Assembly: GCA_016703425.1 (NCBI GenBank) | Contig: JADJCA010000002.1 | Location: 744,001 to 808,000 of the forward strand | Length of the DNA: 64,000 nucleotides | Source: Myxococcales bacterium | GTDB lineage: Bacteria > Myxococcota_A > Polyangia > Polyangiales > Polyangiaceae | Reading direction: 5' to 3' | In this document: piece by piece, positions 7,661 through 16,066 of the stretch | How positions within the stretch are numbered: the first letter of the stretch is position 1 | How the letters are laid out: each line of letters opens with the position of its first letter | Notes under the pieces: model-generated | Database searches by the model: none | Told to the model about the DNA's origin: nothing | What the model saw: only the letters and a program-made list of their open reading frames with translations | Position numbers and translations under genes: made by a program

Positions 7661-9030
7661 TCCGACATTCCCTACACCGTCTTCGACCGCGAAGACGGTC
7701 GCGTCGATAAGTACAAGCGCAGCTGGGGCTGGCGACAGAAGCGCATCCCGCCCGAGCATGCGAAGACCGCCCGCGACGCAGACCGGTGGGCGGACGCGTT
7801 CGTCGCTGAGATCGCGCGCATGCACGCCGCGCCGGGAACGTGTCCGACGATTCGCCAGCGCGCCGAAGACTGGCTGAAGCTCCGCGATGCGGACCCGAAG
7901 CTGTCGAAGTCGATCCGCTCGCAGAACGCATCGAACATGCGGCTTCACATCCTGCACTATCCAGAGATCGCGGACGTGCCCGTTGACCAACTCGGCGTCG
8001 GTGCGCTGCGCACGTGGCTCCGCAAGGTCCGCGACAGCGGCAAAGTGATCGTGACGTGGAAGGGCGGCGACGACGGCAAACGCGTCGCCACGCGCAAGCG
8101 CACGGGCGAGCCGCTCGCGCCCTATTCGACGCGCAACGTCTGCAACACGCTGTCCGCGTTCTTCGAAGACGCGCTCGCCGAAGAAGTGGCTCGTCGGCGT
8201 CCCGAGCAACCCGATGCATCACCCGGGAGGTGCGGCGCAAGATCCGGGTACGACGCTGGCGAGCGCCGGGACCGTCGTTCACCTCTCGCGCTCCGAGGCT
8301 CTCGCGCTCCTTGCGTGCGACACCGTGCCGGAGCAACGTCGCATCCGCTACCTGGTAGCGCTCACGAGCGGCATGCGCGACGGGGAGCTTGCTGGCCTGG
8401 TGTGGAGCGACGTCGACCTGGACGCGGCGACGGTGCGTGTCACGAAAGCGCTCGCGACGAAGGGCGAGGACGGTTGGGCCACTCCGAGCCGCACGAAGAC
8501 GGATGCAAGTCGGCGCGTGCTGCCGCTCCACGTCGACGCGGTCGCAGCGCTAACCGCGTGGAAGGAACGCGGGTGGTCGCGGCACACGGGACAGCCGCGT
8601 GTCGACGGCGCGCCGGTCTTCCCCAACGAACATGGCGAGGCGCACCGGCCCGCAAGCGCGAAGCTCCTTCGAGCCGACCTCGAAGCGGCCGGCCTGTCGT
8701 CGCAGTACCAAGGCGAGCACGACTTCGACTTCCACGCGCTGCGCCGGACGTTCTACACGTGGCTGCGGGCCGAGGGCGCGGAGCGCGATACTGTCGAGAT
8801 GCTCATGGGCCACGCCGGCGGCAGCGTCGGCGAACGCCACTACGGCGCGAAGGACATCGAGCGCATGCGTCGCGTCGTCGCATTGATCGTTCTGCACGCG
8901 ACGCCGCCCGCTCCGACTCCGCTGGTGCCGAGTCCGCCGCCCGCGCCGACGCAGACCCTTGGTGCAAACCTTGGTGCGGCCGTCGCGGTCGCTCGCGCGC
9001 GGAAAGTTCTAACTCTCCGACATCATGGGG

Positions 9031-9060
9031 CGCGCCCGGGTGGACTCGAACCACCGACCA
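9031..9060. other. Probable attachment site (3' half of tRNA-Arg)
   Basis: The T arm and acceptor 3' strand of the tRNA face the integrase gene. Tyrosine integrases of islands use this part as the att core, so the junction between island and chromosome should lie here. The partner repeat was not seen to the left and is presumed outside the window, so exact core limits are unknown. Confidence 0.4.
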
Positions 9061-9104
9061 ACGGCTTAGAAGGCCGTCGCTCTATCCAGCTGAGCTACGG
9101 GCGC
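9031..9104 (-). tRNA. tRNA-Arg (anticodon TCT)
   Basis: Read on the minus strand, the acceptor stem GCGCCCG/CGGGCGC, the D stem GCTC/GAGC, the anticodon stem ACGGC-CTTCTAA-GCCGT and the T arm GGTGG-TTCGAGT-CCACC all pair. Anticodon TCT reads AGA (Arg). The length is 74 nt including the discriminator G; CCA is not encoded. The 3' end faces the integrase, as in tRNA-targeted integration. Confidence 0.95.
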
Positions 9105-9209
9105 GTGACCACGCTCGTATCACGGCACCGGGGCACCGACCAAGGGTCTCCCGCGTGCGCGCCCACCTGCACGTCGGTCGAACCAAGGGCACGGAAACGT
9201 GCTTCGCCC

Positions 9210-10308
9210 TCACTCCTCCACGCTCGCATACGTCAGCGGGCCGGCGCCGTGGTCCACGAGCTTCGCCTCGTACCAGGGGCGACGACGCACGCCGTAGAGC
9301 CCCGCGGTGCCCACCGCGAAGACCAAGCCGAAGATCCCCACCGTGAGGTTCACGCCAGCGGCCTTGCCCGCTTGCCGGAAGACGCCGCCCGGGTCGACGA
9401 TGGCGACGACGTCGCCCTTCTTGATCTTCGAGCAGTAGCGCAGCTCGACCTGATCGGTGAACGTGTCGCCGGCGTTCGGCTCTAGCGTGAGCTCGCAGCG
9501 CGGATTCTTCCCCGAGAGACGCTTCACCTCGACGGCGACGGCCGTGGACGGCCTCCCCGCCCAGCGGCACGCGTGATAGCTGAGGTCCAAGAGCCCCAAG
9601 AAGAGAGCGAGTCCGAGGAAGGCCTTGCCCCGCGAAGCGGTGTGTCGCACTCTCCGCGCGGAACCGCTCGCCCAAGGGTTCGGTGGAGAGGAGCATCCGG
9701 CCCTTGGATGGCGCACGAAGCACGAGCTCCGCCGGCGCATCGCGATAGGCACCTGCGTCCGACCGGCCAACGGAGATCAGGTCGCCAACAACCCAGACGC
9801 GCTCGCCGTCCACGATGCGCGCGTGGCGTGTGCGCCGCGCGGGCCGCTTGCCGTGGACCGTCGTATGGTCGAGGCGATCGACGAGCAGCGCCTCTTCGTT
9901 CGGCTCGACGCGAATCTTCTGGCCGCGGTCGTCGACCAAGACAAAGGGCGCCACGGCGGTCTTGCGGCTCACCTCCGTCCACGTGTGACTGACGACCCTG
10001 TCGCCATCCTTGGACCGTTGCTCCTTGCCCTCCTGCATGATGGAGACCGTCATGGCCTCCTTCACATCGGGCGCGAGCTCAACGACGCCGTGTGCGACCA
10101 CGCCCGGCCCCGGGACCAGTGGCTCGGAGGTGCTGCGCACCGAGGCATCGGCGAGCGCTGCGCGAGCGGCGTTCCGGCGCGCACGAGTTATCGCGACAGT
10201 GGCGAAGAGGAGCGGCAACGCAACGTGCAACGCGAGCACGATGACGTCCGCCGCCGTACCGCTCACGCGCGAGTAAGGTTCGACGACGACCGGCTCGAAG
10301 GAGACCAT
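9210..10308 (-). pseudogene. Membrane protein with GIDE-like domain, one apparent frameshift
   Basis: From ATG 10308 the protein has an N-terminal transmembrane segment (ADVIVLALHVALPLLFATVA) and a soluble domain with HTWTEVSRKTAVAPFVLVDD and IRVEPNEEALL. This resembles the GIDE domain of MULAN-like membrane proteins. Near 9640 the frame changes. The other frame supplies a second membrane segment (AFLGLALFLGLLDLSYHA), an extracytoplasmic loop with CELTLEPNAGDTF, and a last segment (LTVGIFGLVFAVGTAGLYG) before the stop at 9210. Both halves are clearly coding, so either an indel error or a recent mutation separates them. It is the first chromosomal gene next to the tRNA. Confidence 0.6.
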
Positions 10309-10389
10309 CCCGGCAGCCTACGCTACGGCCAAGGAAGAGGGTGCCTGGCAGGCCCGTCGAACGCACTCACGAACTCGCGCCAGCGCACC

Positions 10390-10602
10390 TCACGCGCTCA
10401 GCCGGTACACCATCTCGCCATTGACCATCGTCACCTCGATGACCATCGGAGGCTCGGGCGGGTAGATGCGCGCTTCCCACGCCTTCCGCGCCTCGCTCTC
10501 GTGCTGCATGAACGTCGTCCGCTCGCTGACGCGGACCATGCGCTCCTCTCGGGAGGTCACTTCAGTCGGGCGGGCGGCGTGGACGGCGTTCATCGTGTTC
10601 AT
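10390..10602 (-). CDS. Small soluble protein, unknown function
   Basis: The product is 70 residues from ATG 10602, which has AAGGAG at a good distance; a longer frame to 10683 lacks a ribosome-binding site. It contains TSREERMVRVSERT and ends MVIEVTMVNGEMVYRLSA, a likely beta-hairpin. No signal peptide, membrane segment or recognised family. It stands alone between two longer minus-strand genes. Confidence 0.45.
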   Translation of the reverse strand: MNTMNAVHAARPTEVTSREERMVRVSERTTFMQHESEARKAWEARIYPPEPPMVIEVTMVNGEMVYRLSA

Positions 10603-10845
10603 CGGGAGCTCCTTGGCTTGGGTCACCGCGTCGGCGACGAAGTCCTCTTTGCAGCCGCTGGGCCAAGAAAGATCCAGCGTCAATGCGCCCTTTTGTTGCG
10701 CCTCGCCGGCGCATGCCGACCCGGCGACGTCCGAGTTGGACCGTGGGCGTACAGGGCTTCGCTGGGGTCGGGCAACCGCTCGCCAAGCGGTGCGGCAGGT
10801 CCTTGCCGGATCGGCCCCGCCGGGCGGCGGGGCAGGCCGGCGACC

Positions 10846-12243
10846 TCAGAGCTTGCGAACGAACACGAAGGCCGCCAGGCACATCTCGTCGAGCGTCGAT
10901 TCGCCGAGGCGCACAGCCTGAGGCACCGTCAGCGACTGTTCACGCAGGCCGCGAACGAGCTTGGGGTTGCCGAGCGTGTTGTCGTACGTGCAGCGCACGA
11001 GCAGCTCGTCGCCGGGCCGGACCTTTGGCAATAAGTCGAGCGGCGCGTCGTACTGGTAACCGCGCTGCCAATCAAAGTCCCACTTCGGCACGTGCAAGAG
11101 GCACTCGTCGACCTCTTCGCCGGCGGCCGGCGAGACTCTCTTCACGCTCACGCGCTCGTCGACCCCGACGAAGTGCATGTGCGCGCCGACGTTGAGGACG
11201 CCAAGCTCGCCGACGTCGAGGCCCCGAACCTTTTCAGGTACGCGAAACGACATCGTCTCGGTATGGCCCTTCGCTTCTGCGGGAATGAGAAACTCGGGCG
11301 CCGTTGGGGGATCGTTGGGACCCGACATCAAGCCGCCCACGAGCCCGCCGCCGATGTCGCCCACGGGCTTTTCGAAATTTCCAATCAATCGCGACACCAC
11401 CACGTACGCCGGCGGCGTGTCGGAGAGGCGAACCTGAAACGCCGTCGCGTCCGGCGCCGGCGAGGCGTTCGCGTGCGGGTGGTAGTGAACCTGCATAATG
11501 AAGCGCGTCCCCTTGGCCAGCGGCAGCGCCACCCCCGCGGGATATTCGATGGGGAGCGCGCCCGGTGCCCAAGCGGCGACGAGCGACGCGCCGTTGACCC
11601 GCGGACCACCGAAACATTCGTATTCGTCGGCAGGGACGGCGTCGGTCTCGGCGATGGCGAAGGCCAACGCGTGGTGCACGACGGAAGCGTTGCCCGGCAC
11701 GAAGTGGACCCCCGTCAGGTAGCGATTCTCCGTGATGCCGGGGTCGAGCACGAAGCAGCGCAGCTCGTCGCGCTCCTTCGTGAGATCGAGCGCGTGGGGC
11801 GCCTTTGGCGCCAAGGACAGAGCCCCTTCGAGGCCGACCGCTGGCGGTACTGCGGCGGGCAACACTCCGGTGCCCTCCTTCGTGCCGGTCTCCGCCCAGC
11901 GCCGCAGCAACGCGACCTGACCCTCCGACAAGCGCGGATCGTCTTTGAAGGGATGTTTCGGTTTGCACTCGTCCGTCGTCTTTGCCCCCCAAGGCGGCAT
12001 GAGCCCCGAAGCCGTGGCGGCGGCGATGCGCGCCGCCATGGGGGCCGCGTCGCGGTACGTGACGAGCGGGAACGGAGCGATGCCACCCGGCGCGTGGCAA
12101 CCTTGGCAACGCGCGCGGAGGATCGGCGCGACGTCGCGGACGAAGGTGACCTCGCCTTCGGACGCTCCCTTAGCAACGGGCTGCGCGTCGGAGTAGCAAG
12201 CCGCGAGGACAACGAGCGGCGCAACGCCGGCCAGCCATTTCAT
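10846..12243 (-). CDS. Lipoprotein: cytochrome c motif fused to copper type II monooxygenase domain
   Basis: The 465-residue protein starts MKWLAGVAPLVVLAAC, a lipoprotein signal with Cys16. A c-type haem site CQGCH is at residues 46-50, in the planctomycete-type context FVRDVAPIL. The rest matches the copper type II ascorbate-dependent monooxygenase fold: His-His at 190-191 (VVHHALAF), HYH at 253-255, AHMH at 354-357, and a final DEMC whose Met matches the CuM-ligand Met of peptidylglycine hydroxylating monooxygenase. A longer frame to 12570 is upstream shadow. It diverges from the lipoprotein at 12338. Substrate unknown; the haem domain probably supplies electrons. Confidence 0.8.
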   Translation of the reverse strand: MKWLAGVAPLVVLAACYSDAQPVAKGASEGEVTFVRDVAPILRARCQGCHAPGGIAPFPLVTYRDAAPMAARIAAATASGLMPPWGAKTTDECKPKHPFKDDPRLSEGQVALLRRWAETGTKEGTGVLPAAVPPAVGLEGALSLAPKAPHALDLTKERDELRCFVLDPGITENRYLTGVHFVPGNASVVHHALAFAIAETDAVPADEYECFGGPRVNGASLVAAWAPGALPIEYPAGVALPLAKGTRFIMQVHYHPHANASPAPDATAFQVRLSDTPPAYVVVSRLIGNFEKPVGDIGGGLVGGLMSGPNDPPTAPEFLIPAEAKGHTETMSFRVPEKVRGLDVGELGVLNVGAHMHFVGVDERVSVKRVSPAAGEEVDECLLHVPKWDFDWQRGYQYDAPLDLLPKVRPGDELLVRCTYDNTLGNPKLVRGLREQSLTVPQAVRLGESTLDEMCLAAFVFVRKL

Positions 12244-12337
12244 GCGCCTCTCAGTGTGCGTCGTTTCGAGGCGCCGCGCCCCTACTTTTGCGTTAGGTCG
12301 CATGGTCGACCCCGGCGGTTCATGCGAGAGTGGAGGC

Positions 12338-13261
12338 GTGCGAAGGAGTTGGGTCTTCGGCTTGCTTTCGTTGGCGTTCGCGTCAGCCCCGGCGTGCGGC
12401 GCACGAACGGCTCTCACCGAGCCAGAAGCACTACCGGCCAACGACGCTTCTTCGATTCGGCCCGACGCGCGCAGCGACGGCCGCGCCGATGCGGCGACGG
12501 CTGACGCGCTCCCTGGCCTCGACGGAGCAAGGCGCGACGGCTCCATCGTCTGCGCCGACGCGGGCACCACGTTCGTTTACATGATTTCCGGTGACCGAGA
12601 GCTCTTCACGTTTTTCCCTCCCACGCGCGAGGTCCGAAAGGTCGGAGACATCGCGTGCCCGGGAACGACTTCGTTCCCCGTCTCGATGGCCGTCGACCGC
12701 AACGGGTTGGCGTACACGTTCTTCGAAGACGGCACGCTCTGGCGCCTCTTCACCGGCAACGCTCAATGCTCTGCGACGAGCTACGCGCCTCATCAGCTCG
12801 GCGTCGATCCGCGGGGCATGGGCTACGTCGCCAATGGCCTCGAGGACGAACTCTTCGTGAGCGACTCAGAGCAAGGCTCGGAAGGCATCGGCACCATCGA
12901 CACGAAAGCGATGAAGCTCTCGTGGATCGGCCGCTATTCGCCGCCCGTCGGCCGTTGCGAGCTGACGGGCACCGGCGACGGCCGCCTCTTCGCGTTCTGC
13001 CTCAACCGCACGTCGGGTTCGACCATCAACGAGATCGACAAGACGACGGGCACCATCATCGCGTCCGATGATCTCGTGGTCGGTCGCCCAACCAACGGCA
13101 TGGCCTTCGCGGCGTGGGGCGGTGAGTTCTGGATCTTCACCGCGGGACCTTCGGAGTCGGCCATCACCGAATACGATCCGGTCACGAAGGTGGAAACGCC
13201 GATCGGGACGATCCCCGCAAACATCTACGGCGCTGGCGTGTCGCCCTGCGCGACGCGCTAG
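12338..13261 (+). CDS. Lipoprotein, beta-propeller-like
   Basis: GTG 12338 gives a signal VRRSWVFGLLSLAFASAPAC with lipidated Cys20, then an Asp/Ala-rich linker (about 50 residues) and repeated short units such as DRNGLAYTFFEDGTLWRL and EIDKTTGTIIASDDL. These look like propeller blades. About 307 residues. No catalytic motif is recognised. It lies in a divergent pair with the monooxygenase at 10846-12243 and converges with the membrane protein at 13283. Confidence 0.65.
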   Translation: MRRSWVFGLLSLAFASAPACGARTALTEPEALPANDASSIRPDARSDGRADAATADALPGLDGARRDGSIVCADAGTTFVYMISGDRELFTFFPPTREVRKVGDIACPGTTSFPVSMAVDRNGLAYTFFEDGTLWRLFTGNAQCSATSYAPHQLGVDPRGMGYVANGLEDELFVSDSEQGSEGIGTIDTKAMKLSWIGRYSPPVGRCELTGTGDGRLFAFCLNRTSGSTINEIDKTTGTIIASDDLVVGRPTNGMAFAAWGGEFWIFTAGPSESAITEYDPVTKVETPIGTIPANIYGAGVSPCATR

Positions 13262-13282
13262 AGCCCAAGCCGCTCGGCCGAC

Positions 13283-14081
13283 TCAGCCGGGCGCGACGGC
13301 CGTGGCCGGAAACCAGTGCTGCGCGCCATTCGACATGGCGCATAGGTAGTGACCGTTCTGCTCTTGCACGATCGTCGCGGGGTAGCGGTTGCCGTCGGGC
13401 GCCGCGACTTGAACCGGCGCGCCGGGCGAAAAGCCGCCATATTGCGGCTGCTGCGGCGGCGCTCCGTACTGTTGCTGCGGCGGCGGCGCTCCGTATTGCT
13501 GCTGCTGCGGCGGCGCTCCGTACTGTTGCTGCTGCGGCGGCGGCGGCGCTCCGTATTGTGCTTGCAGGTGGCGCTCCGTATTGTGCTTGCGGATCGTAGC
13601 CACCCAACTGGGGAGACGGAGCCCCCGCACCGGCCGCGAGTTGCGCGAGTTGGCCCGACGTCACCAGCGTAGGCACGCCTTCGAAGAAGGCCTTCGTGCC
13701 GGCGATCTGCTTGAACCACGGCGAGATGCGGAGCGTCTGCTTCTTGCCATCGGCAAGATGGAACGTCATCGAGCGGTTGTTGGCGAAGCCGCTCACGGTC
13801 ACCTTCTGGATGGCGCGCGCATCGAGCTCCTCGACCCCCAAGTTCATGGGCTTCGGCCCGCCGGACCAGAAGCTCATCTTGGTCCGAACGAGAATGAGGC
13901 GGCGGTTGGTGAGCACGACGAAGTAGGCCTTCGTCATCAAGAACAAGAGCAGACCGCCGACGAGCAGGAGCTGCATCATGAGGCCCGGCTGACGGCGCAT
14001 GTACGCGACGTGAAGGACCTGCTCTCCGGGTTGCAGGATCTGCGGGAGCTGGCTTTGGAGGTATTGGTCCTGGGGCGTCAT
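13283..14081 (-). CDS. Membrane protein with PH-like domain and QYGAPP repeats, frame change in repeats
   Basis: From ATG 14081: a leading amphipathic part (QSQLPQILQPGEQVLHVAYM), a transmembrane segment (LMMQLLLVGGLLLFLMTKAYF), then TNRRLILVRTKMSFW and a PH-like bacterial domain to about residue 150. A Gly/Pro/Gln-rich tail with QYGAPPPQQ units follows. Near 13575 a 25-nt tandem duplication (not a multiple of three) breaks the frame. The other frame continues the same repeat and ends in a conserved-looking GAPVQVAAPDGNRYPATIVQ, QHWFPATAVAPG domain at 13283. Function unknown. Confidence 0.6.
13440..13600 (-). repeat. Tandem repeat encoding QYGAPP(Q)n
   Basis: Units of CAATACGGAGCGCC followed by variable CGCCGCAGCAG runs are repeated about seven times on the minus strand. 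The last two copies toward the gene start (about 13560-13600) are 25 nt apart rather than a multiple of three, which shifts the frame. Confidence 0.7.
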
Positions 14082-14374
14082 GGTGGCGCCACGCTATGCG
14101 GCTCGTCGCCCAACGTCCATGAGCGCGGCGCTCCACCGCGCAGAGTGGCAGGAAGGAGAGCCGCCGGCCATTGCCGTCGGGGCCCCCACGCGCGCCTTGC
14201 GGGCCAGAGCGAGCCCTTCCGAAGCCATTCAAGAATTGCGGGGAGGATTCGTGGTTTTTCCGGTGCGGCAAGGCGCAGGCGCATTGGGCAGAGGCGCGCG
14301 CCGAGCTTGCGGGTGCCAAAATGCGTCGATTTCTGCGGTGTTACCCGATCAGGGTCGCGTAACCTGGTGACGCC

Positions 14375-15238
14375 ATGAGGGATGCCTTCGACGACCTGGC
14401 CTCCCGTGAGCTTGGCGGCGCCGACAAGGAGCTTCTCGCGCTCGCGGTGAAGCTCGGCCTCGCCAGCGTCGACCCGAAGCGGCCAACATTTGCACCCTGC
14501 ATGCTTTTGTGGCCGTCGAAGATCGTCATCTCGACGACCGGCAAGGCCATCCTCGAGTCGAAGCCTGTGGCCGAATGCGTCGCGTACCTACGCGAAGCGC
14601 TGAGCGCGACGCCCGACGTCACCGGCTACGCCATCGTGACCGACGCGCGTCAGGCGGCTTCACCAAGCACATCAGGCACATCAGCAGCCGCATCAGCAAG
14701 CGCGCGCCAAGCGGAACGCATCGACATCGAGCTCGGCTCTACAAGCGGGGGCTTCCGCGTCACGCAAGCTCATGACAACGGCGCCGCGGAAGGTGAGCCC
14801 AATGTCTACGACCTCTTCACGAGTCCGCTCTTGACGTTGCCTACGGCTGCCGAGCTCGAACTCGTTGGACAAGCCTTTATCGTGGCAGAAGATTTTCAGA
14901 CGGTCGGAGAGCTGCCCATCGCCCTTTTGGCCGATGAGGAGCCACCGACGCTGCTGCACCTCGAGCAACCGGACGGACCGGTCGATGCGGCCGCGGCCCT
15001 CTACGCCCTCGCCGAACACGTCTACGAGAGCTACGACCCTTGCCTCTACTCGCTGGCGTACGCCGCCGGCCCCGACGGGCACGCCCGCACGCGCGTCGAG
15101 GTCGGCAACGACGCGCGCGCGTTCGTCTTCGAGCAGCGCGAAGGCGCGGGCGGAGACGACGTCACGCTCAAGCTGGTGGCCCGCTCGGCCTCGCTTTGGA
15201 AGAAGCTCGCGTCGCTTCGCAAGAGCGCTCGCCCCTGA
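14375..15238 (+). CDS. Soluble hypothetical protein
   Basis: The 287-residue product has no signal peptide or membrane segment. It has a Ser/Thr/Ala-rich insert (residues about 92-112) between two ordered halves; the second contains VYDLFTSPLLTLPTAAELELV and ends in basic KKLASLRKSARP. No family recognised. It is divergent from the membrane protein at 13283-14081; the 293 bases between them show no gene and should hold both promoters. Confidence 0.6.
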   Translation: MRDAFDDLASRELGGADKELLALAVKLGLASVDPKRPTFAPCMLLWPSKIVISTTGKAILESKPVAECVAYLREALSATPDVTGYAIVTDARQAASPSTSGTSAAASASARQAERIDIELGSTSGGFRVTQAHDNGAAEGEPNVYDLFTSPLLTLPTAAELELVGQAFIVAEDFQTVGELPIALLADEEPPTLLHLEQPDGPVDAAAALYALAEHVYESYDPCLYSLAYAAGPDGHARTRVEVGNDARAFVFEQREGAGGDDVTLKLVARSASLWKKLASLRKSARP

Positions 15239-15271
15239 CGCTGACCGTGTGTGTGGTAGCGTGGCCACCCA

Positions 15272-16030
15272 GTGAGACTTTGGCCTGCGGCCACCTCCCT
15301 TCTTGTATTGGCGCCCTCGCTCGCCGCGTGTTTTCTCGTGGTGTCGCCACCGGAGTTCGGCGCCCAGTGCTCGCCGACGCCAGCGACCGACGAGTGCATC
15401 GCTTGCCTTGCTGCGCGATGCCAACCGCAGCTCGATCGCTGCTGCGGGGAACGGGACTGCGGCGGCGCCATCTTGGACATCGAGGCATGCGCAAGGAGCC
15501 ACGACGCGCGCTCGTGTGGCGCGCTTCGCACGCGAAGCGTCTCCTCCGATGCCGATGAGGCGAAGCTCGCGAGCTGCGCCACCACCCAGTGCGGAGGGTT
15601 CTGCATCGAACGCGTTGGAGAGAGTCTCAGCGACTGCCGTGAGTCGCGATACGGGGCCACGACGTGCAGTTGCTCTGTCGGCGGCGCGACGACGGAGCTG
15701 ATCTGCACCGAGCGGACGTACCCGGGAACGGTCTGCTGCAGCTCCCCCGGCTGGCCGGGCCCGTCGTTGTCTTGCCAGTGTCGGCCGCTCGCGTGCGCCC
15801 CCACGGCGGAGGGTTGCTCCTGCTTCCTGAACGAGTACGCCACGGCGGGGCAGGCCGCGTCTTGCGGCGGCGGAGCAGGCCTCACCTGTTGCGCCGTCGA
15901 TGACGCGTGCAGTTGCCGGCCGCGCCCCTGCGCGCCGAACGAGCGAGAGGTCGAGCGATGCAGCATCGCCGACGTGGACTGCGCGCCGCCCCTCCTGCGC
16001 GTCGCCTCGTGCGCGGTGCGTAAGCTGTAG
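15272..16030 (+). CDS. Cys-rich lipoprotein
   Basis: GTG 15272 starts a signal MRLWPAATSLLVLAPSLAAC with Cys20. The remaining 230 residues contain more than 30 Cys, including CIACLAARCQPQLDRCC and repeated CSC/CCS clusters, so the fold should be held by disulphides after export. No enzyme motif. It follows the gene at 14375 by 33 bases and may be cotranscribed. It converges with the beta-helix lipoprotein 36 bases away. Confidence 0.65.
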   Translation: MRLWPAATSLLVLAPSLAACFLVVSPPEFGAQCSPTPATDECIACLAARCQPQLDRCCGERDCGGAILDIEACARSHDARSCGALRTRSVSSDADEAKLASCATTQCGGFCIERVGESLSDCRESRYGATTCSCSVGGATTELICTERTYPGTVCCSSPGWPGPSLSCQCRPLACAPTAEGCSCFLNEYATAGQAASCGGGAGLTCCAVDDACSCRPRPCAPNEREVERCSIADVDCAPPLLRVASCAVRKL

Positions 16031-16066
16031 GCACGAGGACCGCACCAGGCGAACGGCCGCCTCGCT

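Larger units (their letters stand above)
1..9031. mobile_element. Integrative element inserted at tRNA-Arg (right part; left end outside window)
   Basis: The segment carries phage packaging genes, a serine recombinase, a tyrosine integrase and a defence-like cassette, and it stops at the 3' end of a tRNA-Arg gene, the classical target of tyrosine integrases. The integrase lies directly beside the tRNA, as expected for the integrase end of an island or prophage. To the right, gene content changes at once to chromosomal lipoprotein and membrane-protein genes. I did not see a copy of the tRNA 3' sequence elsewhere in the segment, so the second attachment site should lie left of position 1. No capsid, portal, tail or lysis gene was recognised. 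Confidence 0.75.
7658..9485 (+). pseudogene. Tyrosine integrase of the element, one frameshift, open through the tRNA
   Basis: The protein should excise and integrate the element. The N-terminal part from GTG 7658 contains the arm/core-binding region (TIRQRAEDWLKLRD, STRNVCNTLSAFFEDALAE). Near 8183 the frame breaks; the next frame continues KWLVGVPSNPMHHP and holds the catalytic set: Arg in TSGMRDGELAGLVW, HALRRT (HxxR), LMGHAGG, and Tyr in GERHYG. An extra or missing base in GAAGAAG explains the break. The C-terminal frame does not stop at the island end. It runs through the complementary strand of the tRNA-Arg gene and on to 9485, so its last 150 or so codons are host DNA. The conserved part ends before about 8900. 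Confidence 0.8.

Noticed and set aside
9031..9346. Protein-coding sequence across the tRNA region
   Set aside because: Open frames here read the antisense of the tRNA and of the membrane-protein gene at 9210-10308.
11092..12504. Long plus-strand frame opposite the monooxygenase gene
   Set aside because: It is the shadow of a minus-strand gene with clear haem and copper motifs; its own sequence is Arg-rich without domains.
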